Shown piece by piece: positions 1-11,800 of a DNA stretch of 40,579 bases; the stretch's first letter is position 1; the number at the start of each line of letters is the position of its first letter. The translations under genes were made by a program, and so were the position numbers. This DNA is from Mnemiopsis leidyi (lineage: Eukaryota; Ctenophora; Tentaculata; Lobata; Bolinopsidae), in contig JH154487.1 of NCBI GenBank assembly GCA_000226015.1, positions 116,242 to 156,820 of the forward strand, in the 5' to 3' direction. A model generated the notes under the pieces. The model was given only the letters and a program-made list of their open reading frames with translations. It did not search any database and had not been told where the DNA came from.

Positions 1-326
<326 letters not shown>

Positions 327-861
327 CTAAGCACCAGCTCTAGACCTTCTATTAGACCCCAGATCTCCCAGCAGCCCTAAATGTTTGCCTGCATGTAGCT
401 GATCAAAAGAGGGATCCTCACCCAGCTCTCTCATCAACATCCCACACTGCTCCTCTACAACATTCAACGTATCGAACTTACCAAACTTCCGCAACTCCCG
501 CCACTTTTCCAACACTTCCGTCGAGTTCTTGTCGATGTCTATTGCTTTTTCCTCAGACCTAGCTACCAGAGGACCGTGTGTGATGTTCCTAACATGATCT
601 TTAACTTTCTCGGGAAGAGTTTCTTCTACAAAATTGTAAATAATCTCGGTGGTATGTAGTGGATACCTACTGGCGTCTCTGTGCTTAACGAGCAAATAGT
701 GGTCCCGCAGCCATGCATCTTGTTTTACCTTGTTGATCAATCGTAGGTTGTTGGTGCAGTAGTTATACATTTCCCACGCGAGATTAGTTCGCCATTCTCC
801 CACGTCCTTTGGAGGGAGTAACATTCTTTTCATGTCCCATTGGAAAAATCTCCCTCCAAAT
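327..861 (-). CDS. Sulfotransferase exon 3 (C-terminal half)
   Basis: Acceptor TTCAG at 863-862, then FGGRFFQWDMKRM; stop TAG at 329-327. The exon holds the conserved Cys of MYNYCTNN, the YLLVKHRD strand, an ITHG block and NSTEVLEKWRE, ending in a basic NRRSRAGA tail. The apparent Met upstream (890) is intronic. Confidence 0.9.
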
Positions 862-2055
862 CTGAAGTGAAAAAGACTAATATTTAACATTTGTTATGAT
901 TAAAATAGATCTAAATGATATCACTTAACACCCGGTGATTGTATCTTGACAGTCTTCCTTTATATCGTTCTTATATCAGATAAGTTTTAACGAATACCAG
1001 AAATTTCACGGAGGCAATAAGAACGTGCAAAATTGTAGATAACCCTTGCACTCTGAGTGTTAAAATTGAGACAGCAATAAATCTAACCCACATACACCTA
1101 CAACCTCAAACTGACAGTTAACTAATAGTGAAGAGTTACCTTCTTGAGCAAGTTACAGGAAGTGGGTGTCTCACTAGGTGAACTATCTTGATATCAGCTC
1201 TTCTTATCTGCTTTATTTTCAACACGTCAGCTATATCTCTCAGTCTTATCACTTTCAGTACTGTTACTCGACGATACCTGATTACACCAACTTAAGTCAA
1301 TTTCTTGTGTATTTTCTCTTTGGCCAGGTGTAAATAGTTAAGGGTCGGTCTATCAAAACCTCTGTTTTAACACCATACTTGCACTAGTCTAGTCACAAAA
1401 TTGATGACACTCACCTACATATCTCCTGGTAGAGATCCTCAAAGCGCGCGTAACGTTTCTTCACACACTTGCTCGTATTAAACCTAGCTACATTCTCCTC
1501 CTCACTGCCACAGTACTCGTACATCTCGGAGAAGGCAGTAGGATGGACACTACAGTTGTGTAGTATCTGCTGCAAGTACAGGCCTCTCCAATCCCTCACA
1601 GTGTGGTCTTCGCGCGCTCCCAATATCAAGCCTCTGTTGTACAGCTTGTGTAGCGCTGTGTCGAAGAACGGTTCGTATAAATATTGCATGTTTGGATTAC
1701 TGTCGAACAGTTGGCCTAAGAATGATGAGCCGGATCTGAAAGAGCTTAGAAGGAGGATTATCTTTTTATCTGGATTTGGAGCTAGGTTGAAGGCTGGATC
1801 AGTAGCTTTGTTGCTGATTTCTAAGTTTTTAGTCTTCTCTTTTCGTTTTATTGATTGCTGTAAGTTTACGTTAATTCCCGGATGTTTGAGTGAATTATCC
1901 GCTGAAGCTGACTGATTATGGTTGGGAGAATGTAAAGAATTTCTGATATCTAACATGAATAACACTTGTAGAAACAGCAGTGGTAGGATGACTAGAGCTG
2001 CTGTAGCGGTTACAAGGATGATTCTTAACGGTTCTTTAATTTCTAAACGAGTCAT
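327..2055 (-). CDS. Carbohydrate 6-O-sulfotransferase (CHST/GST family), three exons
   Basis: Spliced CDS complement(join(327..861,1140..1277,1415..2055)), about 437 aa. By family it is a type II Golgi enzyme moving sulfate from PAPS to carbon 6 of Gal, GalNAc or GlcNAc in glycosaminoglycans or glycoproteins. Seen: a short basic N-terminus, one membrane segment (about residues 11-34), a Lys/Asn/Ser-rich stem, the 5'-phosphosulfate loop SFRSGSSFLGQLFD (about 105-118) followed by QYLYEPF, the 3'-phosphate motif HLVRHPLPVTCSR in exon 2 (R250, S258), and the C-terminal HYLLVKHRDASRYPL, ITHG and NSTEVLEKWRE blocks typical of the family. N-glycosylation sites include NCS and NTS. Introns are GT-AG, and both keep an AG|N phase inside an Arg codon. 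The usual Asp of LVRDP is His here. The acceptor sugar cannot be read from sequence. The gene is antisense to WNK and probably lies within a WNK intron, since the kinase N-lobe exons must be upstream of it. Confidence 0.9.
1140..1277 (-). CDS. Sulfotransferase exon 2 (3'-phosphate-binding motif)
   Basis: A 138-nt exon with acceptor ATCAG at 1280-1278 and donor GTAACT from 1139. It reads YRRVTVLKVIRLRDIADVLK, then a segment ending IVHLVRHPLPVTCSR. HLVR and the downstream Ser-Arg correspond to the 3'-phosphate-binding block of the family. It restores the phase between exons 1 and 3 exactly, and without it the enzyme would lack half of its cofactor site. Confidence 0.88.
1415..2055 (-). CDS. Sulfotransferase exon 1 (membrane anchor, stem, 5'-PAPS loop)
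   Basis: Starts at ATG 2055 (MTRLEIKEPLR, then about 24 hydrophobic residues). Ends EICR with a GTGAGT donor at 1414, leaving two bases (AG) of an Arg codon. Contains the phosphosulfate-binding RSGSSFLG loop and two Asn-X-Ser sites. Confidence 0.9.
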
Positions 2056-2711
2056 ATTATCTGAAACGTAGTTTTGGCCGTGTCCAATCTTTCTTACAGT
2101 GACATGAGCGTTATCTAGAATAATAATAAATCAGCAGTTCAGTTCCAGAACAGTACTAGAAAACAACATGTCTGTTTACACAAAAACCGTATAGAAATCT
2201 GCAAGCAATTATTAGCAAAGTACTGCAATCGGTAAAATAAGACTTACAGCTGTAACTGACTCAAACCCATGATGAAACTGAGTGCTAGAGTTAATACATA
2301 CATGTATTCATGTCTCTGTATTCTCCTCATTAGAAATATCCCGTATTATATTAATCATTCATTAGTGGTGCTAATGCGTGAGTATTTTATGCAGCTGCCA
2401 GCTGGCAATAGTGAATAGATTAGTGGGGACACAAAAATAGGAGTACGCTTTTAGTATTTGATATAAACAACTGAGGCGAATCATTTGCTGACGATTCATA
2501 GGAATATCAGGATTATTTTAGTAGGGGTCACACATTTTCTGTATAACGTGACAGCGATTGACCAATGGCAAGTCAGGTACAGTCAATCAATATTATGCTA
2601 TCACGTAATATAAGCGATCTGTGAAGGCTCCCCTTTCCATATATTATATCCCCTTTATCTTTATTATATCCCCGTTATCTATATTTATTTATTCACCTAC
2701 ATCCATTACAG
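2056..2711. other. Upstream region of sulfotransferase / WNK intron
   Basis: No coding exon seen. For the minus-strand gene this is the probable promoter and 5'UTR. It holds an inverted CCAAT element (ATTGACCAATGG, near 2561-2572) and an E-box cluster (GCAGCTGCCAGCTGGC, near 2391-2406). For WNK it is the 3' end of an intron, with acceptor ACAG at 2708-2711. I found no HRDLK-encoding exon here, so the preceding kinase exon must be further left. Confidence 0.5.
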
Positions 2712-2811
2712 TGCGACAACATATTCGTCAACGGCACTATTGGCTACTTGAAGATCGGAGATTTGGGTCTTGCTAAACTACGCCGACTTAGCTACGCCAA
2801 GTCTGTCATAG
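2712..2811 (+). CDS. WNK: WNK exon: catalytic loop to activation segment
   Basis: Phase 0 in, phase 1 out (G|GTAAGT). Reads [20 protein letters not shown] followed by [14 protein letters not shown]. The preceding exon must end in HRDLK. DLG with GLA is the WNK version of the Mg-binding motif, and the two Leu positions form the chloride-sensing pocket in studied WNKs. The two Ser of LSYAKS match the autophosphorylation sites known as S378 and S382 in WNK1. Confidence 0.93.
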
Positions 2812-5800
2812 GTAAGTTGATTCGCACTAAAGAACGTCAATTAAGTTACGCTAAATCTGTTAGTGTGTAAATTTGTGTGAAATTTCTTTAACGAATAAAA
2901 AGTAAGTTCACTGAATGTGGCTCCTTTAATCATGCAATTTAACCTTATGTAACCTAATCTTATTGTACTGGGCATGAGGATGTGAGTAATCTCGTTAAAA
3001 CATAATTACATTCCTACACTTCCATACTTCGTTCCTCATATCAAACTCTTTGTACTCGATTGATTCAAATTTACGTACCGGGACAGAAATTTGCCGTTCT
3101 TGGACAATGGGAGTAAAAAGTTCAGTTCACTTTGAGTGCACAAAATTCTCAAATGCATTTTATTACAATATTACCGAAATGTAATAAAATTCAGCCGCTT
3201 AACTGTGTTCAGCGACATCCAAAAAACAGCGGATTGATGACTAAATTCGTCGTTTCGCAATTTCGTGTCATTACTGAAGTCCAACTGAAGCAATGTGAGA
3301 TAACTTAACCCCCGTATTTCTCACTTAAGACCTTTACAGTATATATAGGGATGAATTCTCTCTCTGACCTCTCTCTCTGACTTCTATGCTGCAGGATCGC
3401 CATGTTCAAGAAATCTCGGATCAGTACGGTCGTCATTGACATACTGACATGGTGCCAAGCACACCCGTTCAATTATGACCCAACGCCCCGCATTTAATGT
3501 ACCTTAAACAACAATTTAGGAATTTAGGTTGGGTAATTACTATACGGATGCCTCCGTCAGGAACTCCGACAGTCAGCCCAGTTACCCAAAAACATTCACA
3601 TAACTTTCCGGGAATAATTGCAACTTTTGGGCAGACAAAAGTGTTTCTGGGTTCAGGGACCTACTTATTTCGGTTCAGCAACCGATTTAAGGGCATGACA
3701 GTTAGGTACATTTTTCGGCTTTATCGGTCACGCGTAAAATTTGACAAAAGTTGAGGAGGTGCTGCAAATTTTTTTGGTCTGGGGGAGACTGTTTCAAAAA
3801 CGTTGAACATACCAGACAAGCTTATTTTGCCAAGAGGTGTCTTAAATCAGAACAATTTTGCGACATCTTCTCAAATCAAAATAGATACTTCCCACGAATG
3901 CAGTTATTTATTACAGTACGATGCTACTCTAGACTTGTTATATTATCGAGACTGCATCCTGTGAAGTATTCTATATAGAGCTCAGTAGGGTACTAAACTC
4001 ACTCCAGCACATTCTTCAACAAACGTGTGTGTATATCATGGCAAACAGAGGTGTGAAATATTTATCTGTTTCGTAGAGCTAGTGCTACGAATATATTTAC
4101 TTTTAGAAACCAAATAAATATAAAATGTAAATAGATATTTCAAGATCTTAACATCGCCGCAATACAGTACAATACAGTAGAGTACAGTACAATACAGTAG
4201 AGTACAGTGAGATACAGTAGACTACACAGTACAGTGCAAGATATTCCACTAAAACTTTCTGTTAGTTAGAGTCGTGTATTAACTCAGTGTCGTGCTTATT
4301 ACAACGAATTACGCTGTACTATGAAGTAATACTCTCTGTATGATTTGTACTTGTTAGAATGTTTTTACGTGCACTGAAGTTTCGCAATATGTCGTGTACA
4401 GTGTAGTGTTTCACTGTGCTGATTGTAAGTTTAAACTCGCTTTAATAATCTATACAACGTTAAACATAAGGTGTCAGGAATAATTATTTTGCTAGCAAAG
4501 CTGGCAAAATGAAAATCTGTTCAAAACTTGATTAACGTAGAGTAATCAGCTTACTGTAAATTCTTTACATTCATTGCAGTCTGTGTATTCGCTGTCCACC
4601 CTTCCCACAATAGCTTAGAGCTATTTCATATCTCACTATTAATGTGTGTTCAAAACGATATTTCACGATTTTTCCATACTGTAAGTGAGAAAGAATAAAG
4701 ACATAGGTAAATTAGATCGTCATTGGTAACTAACAAATATCCTAACACACGCATATACTCTTAAAAGTTTTACTATTTATGTCAAGGTTCATCTCAAAAC
4801 TAGAGATATGTATAATTTGATTCCCCCGCAGGGTACTGTAAAAATGAGCCCACCTGGACACAAACTTCTCAAACTCTTCCTATAATTACATTTAGAATGT
4901 GTTTCCCGCTCACTCTGCACAGTCCTCCAGACATTAGATTATAAAGAAGGATGATTAGAGTAATATTATTTGATTACCAGTTACGATTTGTATATAGTAT
5001 TTCCGTTATCTTTCCTTTATGAGAGGACTGTAGACAAGAATTTCGTCAGAAGTAAACGTTATAGGAACTAGAACATCTTATCTTGGTGGAATCTGTTAAT
5101 TATCCTCTCCGAATGTGACTTGTTGGTTTTAGCCCTCCGATATTCTCCCAGAGGAAACTTCTTCCTAGGAATTCCTATCACCGTAAAACTTCGTCACATA
5201 CAAATCTTTGTATCAGGACTACCAGTATAGCACTATAATTCCTGTTTCGGAGTGCTGGCTCATACAGCGTTTCGGACTTCCGATCACAGTCACATTATTT
5301 GACAATATTGAAGCGATTTTTTAAAATCGGCGAAGGTGAAATATTCCTCTTAAATTCCCGACTAGTCTAGGCTACTTCTCCTCTTTCCAGGTACTCCTGA
5401 GTTCATGGCTCCTGAAATGTGTACAACGAGAAGTACAACGAGGCAGTGGATGTGTACGCCTTTGGGATGTGTGTGTTGGAGATAGTAACCAATCAGTACC
5501 CCTATATGGAGTGTCAGAATGCAGCGCAAATCTACAAGAAAGTTACTAATGTTAGTAACGCGTTACTTTCGTGTTTCTTGTTTGACTCAAGTGTGCTTTA
5601 CACAGAAATAGCTAATGTATACTAGTTTCATTATGTAGTGAAGACATTATTTACTTTGGCTTCCTCTAGTTTGCATATCGAATTACAATTTTGCTTAGCG
5701 TAGTAAATCGGAATGTAGCAACATTTTGTAGTAACATTTCACGAGTCTCAATACACTCGAATGTAATTAAAACTACCAGACAACTCAACAAAGTAATTAT

Positions 5801-8800
5801 CCAGGGTGTTAAGCCAAACTCCTTAGAGGAAGTGACTGATCTGAACCTACGTCGCATAATCGACATGTGTCTCAAACAGAAAGCTCAAGACAGGTAGCTG
5901 AATGTTTAACACTTTATAAAATATGCACTCTAAATTGTGTATTTTTTACGTTTTAACATGCTTCATTGTCTTATTCCATCCAATTCCACTTGTTAAAATT
6001 TAGATATATCTTGGTAGTGTAAACATCATATATATTGTAAGGAAGCGTGCAGTACACAGACAAATACACGGCTTTATTACCGTAATTGTTGCAACGCGAC
6101 TTGATGTATTGTATTTTGGCGTAATCGCACTGTGCGTGCCACTATGTAACTCAGTGTAATGTGTAGTGACGTTATACTGCATGCTCTACAATATACACTG
6201 TAATACACTGTAATTACTGTGCTGTTGCGATTTACATAGACGAACGTTTTTATTGATAAAATTGCTGAAATAATCAGGGTTAATGAACAAAAGTATTTGT
6301 ACGTATTTACTGGGATCTAATGAAATAACATCTCAGAGCAACTATCAAGGAGCTATACGATTCAGACTTCTTCGTTGAGCTGGATGTGAAAGTAGCTGTT
6401 ATCAACAAAGTCACTGAAAAGGCGGACGGAGATAAGAACGACCAGAAGTACCAGCTACAGATAGAACTCCACAAGGTAGCTTCAGCTCATTTGTTACACT
6501 TTCAATTGTTCATCGTGACCCATATTAATGATAATCAGACTATTTCACTTGTATTGATTTGGTGTTAAACTGCAAGTATTTAGTGACTTAACTCTTACCA
6601 ACATTCTTTACAGTCTATAAACTAACAGTCACCTCACTGTTGTTAGATATTCAAATATTTATAAATTCCCACCAAAATTCAGGTTAACATTGCAACCACC
6701 AATGTGCGTAACGATGAAAAACGTGACCCTTGGCGTAAATACCAGTGTATAATAGATCTTGACAGAGAGATTCCTCTTAACATCGCAGACGAAATGGTTA
6801 GAAAAACTATGATTATCACTTATAAGGTTTTGCACTGTCACCTGAGCGGTGTTTTGCCTTAAAGCAGTTAAAAGTCTTGAGAGGGAGAGTTCTATCTTTA
6901 ACGTATTTTAGAGAATTTTCGATTTACTGTTTACGTAACGCGCTGCGACTGTTGAATGTATAAATGAATTATTTTTGCGCGCACGTACTAACATGCTTCG
7001 ATTTCGAAGTTAAACTTCCCTGGATCCAATTGGACGCGTTGAAATGCATTATCCGGAAATAGCATTCATTTAAAAGACATGATAATATCATCAGTGAATG
7101 TAAACAAAGCTTGTATGATTACTATTACCTCAGTTTCAAGAAAAAATATTCAAAAATGAAGAAATGAAGCAGGAGGTTGCTAAACAAATCGACGAACAAA
7201 TTAAAAAGTAAGGAGTTTATTATTATAGATCATATACTACTAAGATCATATACTAAAGAGGGTCATTAGACAGCTATTTTCTGATGATTTAACATTTTGC
7301 TGAATTTTTTACGATATTAAGTTTGGCTGTTTGAATCCGAAGTGGCCAGGCAGCATCGTGGTTTCTTGATGTGATATACGCTATTTCTCGCTCTACATTT
7401 AACTGTGCTCGTATTCACCTATCTCACAAGCAACTCTCAGTTTCAGAGAACAAGAAAGAGAAGAAGGTCAACTGGACCAGACAGCCGCTAAAACACCGGT
7501 CCCGGAGAACACCACCACTGAGAGCACGCAGGCGAGAGAGGGAGAGAAGAAGGCGGAGGAGTTGGTAAGGAGTGCTCCTAGTTCAACCAGCATCTCTAAG
7601 GAACAGCCCCACGATGAGAACCCTACTGCTAGAGTAAGTGGAAATATTGGTCGGGGGCTTTTCAGATACTCCAACAGTTGTTTATTTTGAGCTGGATCTT
7701 TGAATGAGCTTTGAAATTTCTTTGCAAAGTTGTGTCTACTTACTGGCATTTACTTTTATGGCTTAAAGTTCAACCCTGATTAAAACCTTTTTTCCTAGGA
7801 AGGGATACGGACAAAAGGAGAGGGAACCGAAGTTTCTAGAGACACTACGAAAACTGTAGACCAGCCTGAGGTAGAATAAGTGGTTGTAGAGAATGTTAAG
7901 AATTTAGTAGAGAAACAGTTAAGAATTAGTTACTCCAAAGCTGTATTTCTGAAAGGTTGTTCATTAATTCCTGTTACCCGACACAAAATATTCCAACAAA
8001 CTGTGTTACAGACAGAAGAGCCAGCTTCAGTTGCGGGATCCGTCAGCCACACCAGCACATTGACACAACAAAGTAGTGAAACTAGCCTACCTACTCCTCA
8101 GGACACTGGCAACAGAGAGAAGCAGTCTAAAGGTAATGTTCTGTTTCCTCGATACTCATTTAAACCTTTTACTGATTTACCACCTTTTACTGATTTACCA
8201 CCTTTTACTGACCTTCTTTATAACTACCAAGTTTCCTCGAATATGTTACCTGGGAATGAGGTCTTTTCATCTATAAACATGACAAAAAAGTTAAACCAGA
8301 ACTATACAACACTGTCTAACTACTTTCTACCAATAACATATTGCACTCGACAGATGAGTTATTTAAACACTAAAAATTAGATACATTTATTAAGGATGAA
8401 ACAGAAGGGTCCTTAATCCCCGCATCCTAACCAGAGTTTCACTTTAAACATATCATATATTAAGTATGTACAGTATTCCTGTCTCACTGAATGAGGCTCA
8501 ACTTAGTCATCCAGGACGTCGTATCCGCTTCTGAGTCCACAAATTGACAAGTACAAAGGGATTGAATACTTGCGAGTTTTCAAAAAAGGAAGTTGAGATT
8601 TCGGCTACTCAAACTTTCTGAGGAAGCCAGTACTTATATACTCAAAGATTGTAAGATAAAACGTTTTAGGTTATCGAAACTTGATCTCAATCCCCTACTT
8701 CCAGGTTATTATACATAAAACTGCACTTGTGTTACAGTGTCAGGCTATCACTGCTCTGTGCTATAAATAGTAACACCATACTACAGTGGTGAATAATTAC

Positions 8801-11800
8801 ACACGATCTATGGTTCCATGCGATATAAGCCATATTCCCAAAGCGTGATTTCTATTTTTGAATTTTGTGGTGTATTTGAAGCGTGTCATTTCATTACTTT
8901 CGTACTCGTTGCTATCTCTCTATCTTCGTTCTACGAGATGTCCTGTGAGTTGGGAGGAGAATGTCACGTGACCTCCACTTCGAAGCACGTGTCACTGTCG
9001 CGACAGAACAGCGAGAACAGTCAGTCTGGTCCGGAGTCTATCGGCAAACAGCTGCAGTCTAAAGGTAATTACCATGGTAACAGTTTAGTGAACACGTGAC
9101 CAACTGTTTTGAAATAACGAACTTTTACAGCAACTGCTAAGCTTAGAAATTTCATATTTCAAAGCATTTGGTCATTCTGATATTTGACAGCTGACTGATC
9201 GTTCTGCATATCGCGTGACTGTATGGTCGTAGTGAAATGTCACATAATCTGTCGTGACGTGTTTTTATACAGCTACATGATACATCTGATCTTAGATTGT
9301 TGAACTTTATTGTTATTTTGTGTCGCTTCAACGGATTCCATTCTAATTATCGTTTGTGCCAGCCTCATTCCACAGAAATTGCTCCTGGCCACGATGACAA
9401 AAAACACGAACATAGCTCAGCTATAGTGACTTGATATCTCAGAGGTAGTCTTTAGACTTTAGTCTTTAGACTAGTTTAGATCCACACTAGCAGAAAGCAC
9501 GTCGTCCGGACGGCTTTCCACAATTGCAATGCAATACAACTTTCCTTAAAGTAAGCTACATGACCAGATGATCTATAGTACGGTTGTCGATAGATAATCG
9601 TTTTATCTTTCTAAAATGTACAGTAAAAGTGGATTGCGACCTTTTCATGCCACAATATGATTTGCCGATTTGGCCGTTTGATTGCACTTCCGGAAATTTC
9701 TACTAAATTATTTCTTCCGAAGAAAATTGCACTTTTGTATGAGAAAATTCCTGATTTTACAAAACCGGTTGACCTTTATGTGAAGCTTCCGGCATATCAC
9801 ATCTAAACCTGGAGAAGCTCGAAAATTCTAGAAAATGGTTGCAGATGTGGCGTATAGGATAGGTTGCCTGTTGATGTCAATGTTTTAAAGAAGTGATATT
9901 AAAAAACGCAACAGCCTGACTCCGTCGATCACTGACTTATGCTTCGGCGTTTTTTAATATCAGGCACGTACGTTAAAGATGGCCCTCTTTGATAATTTGA
10001 TAGTAAACAGTACAGGATGATAAAGGTTTACATAATAAAGTTTTGATAGCTATGATTATTGATTATGGAAAATGAAATAATTTCTCAAACGTCATACTCA
10101 CTTGTTTCAACAACCATATGTTATCTTTCCGTTTATTATCAAATTTTAACTATCGGTTCTTCAAAAACGCAAACACAACAATACTGCCGCGACAATACAA
10201 CAAAATCAATTGTGGCTTTGGGGATAAGTTTATATTTCATATATATCCTGCCGCTTTATCTGTAGTAAGATTTCGTTTCGATTCCACTGTATTAGATCCT
10301 AGTTATTAACATTTGCCAAGCATTTTCCACAGAAATCGCTTCTATTCCTACCCGGTGCCAACCCAGGGACGTAGCTAGGATTTTTGGAAAGGTGATCCCA
10401 CATCGGCAAGCGTAGTGAGCTGGTGATTTAAGCGCAAAGTGCGTCTAGCGTGTGCGTATAGTAGGGGTCTGGGGGCGCAGCCCCTTGCGGGGGTCTTGGG
10501 GGCAAAGCCCCCCGAAAAATAAAGGAAAGTTTGACTCAGGGAGGCAATTTTACAATAATGGTTAGATAGGCCAGTCACTGCTTTCTCCTGGCAAAGACTT
10601 AGTCATTCCTAGTGCTGCAACAAAGATATAAGGTTAAGTCTTGAATCTGAAATTATGTATTTCAATCAATCATCAATCTATAATTAGATAGGTGCTTTTC
10701 ACAGAAATTGAAATAATTTGATCGTAGCTTAAAGCTTTAATCACTTCATCAAAATATTTTTGATTTTGCAGTGACTTGTATTCGATTAAACTGCACGCTT
10801 GAGATTTGAATTAAATGATTTGTGAATGATGGTGTTTAATAAATTGTTAATAAAGTAAGGCAAAGTAGGAAACAGTATAAAATGAAAGTAAATCAAATGA
10901 AAGTATATAAATGAAAAATAATAATGACTAGCCTTTAAATTTTTTCTAAATTTTCATTTCAAAGGGGGGATCCTTGAATCCAATAGATCCCCCCTGGCTA
11001 CGCCATCTGATGACCCGTTGTTGACCCCTCTTATAACAGCTTGTTTCTCGAATTTTTGCCTTTAAATTATCGTAATTTATTAACTTTTCTCTCATGTAGT
11101 CACCAGCATATATATACATATAGCCTAGCTATATTATATGCCAAAAATATGTGTGCATGTTTTATATCCAAAGTTCATATGCTTGCTCTTTGGCGTAACG
11201 AATGCATATCTCATGTTTGTTGATATTATATTTTATTTATCAGCAAACTGTGTAGACCTCGTAACGTAGTTGTGGCTAGTCACAGTTATCCCACCAATAG
11301 TGACTTAACTCAACTTGACACCCCTGCTCCAAATCCTGCTTTTAAAACAAATGTCTCATATATACATATACTCTCTCCAACATTCTCAGCACAGTCTAAC
11401 ATTCCTCAGTCATAATTAGAAATATTCAGAGCACTTAATGAGACACAAATTCTGGGATTGGAGCACGATATCGCCGAGCTTATTCCGTCTCACACGCTAC
11501 AGCACACATTCCTTACCTAAAGTAGCAGTGTCGTATTTATTGTATATCGCCGCCCCCAGAATGACGTGTTTCTACACTTCCGCAGTGATTTGATCTCCTC
11601 ATTTTTCCTCTAAGGTTTCAATGTTGCAAGACTGCAGCAGCAAAGAGAAGCTCCAACGTGATTGTTCGCTTTGTTTTTATTGTGGTTTTCATTTGACTGT
11701 TTACCTTGTTGATTTACGAGCTGTTTGCTGCTAAGAAATGTCCATGGTGTTTCCTGGCTCGACACGTGATCCAGGTTCCAGGACCTTGTCGAGAAATCCT

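Larger units (their letters stand above)
9065..11735 (+). other. WNK intron (2.7 kb) with hairpin and MITE-like element
   Basis: Holds a 16-bp inverted repeat near 9894-9962 and a TIR-bearing element at 10364-11009. No convincing coding exon; the ORFs at 10059-10309 look random. Confidence 0.7.

Noticed and set aside
1469-1915. 148-aa + strand ORF
   Set aside because: Shadow of sulfotransferase exon 1, which has clear family motifs on the minus strand.
3497-3978. Two adjacent + strand ORFs (85 and 75 aa)
   Set aside because: Composition is not protein-like, no splice sites join them to WNK, and no motif is recognised.
7468-7749. 93-aa minus-strand ORF
   Set aside because: Antisense shadow of the WNK exon 7441-7633 and its intron.
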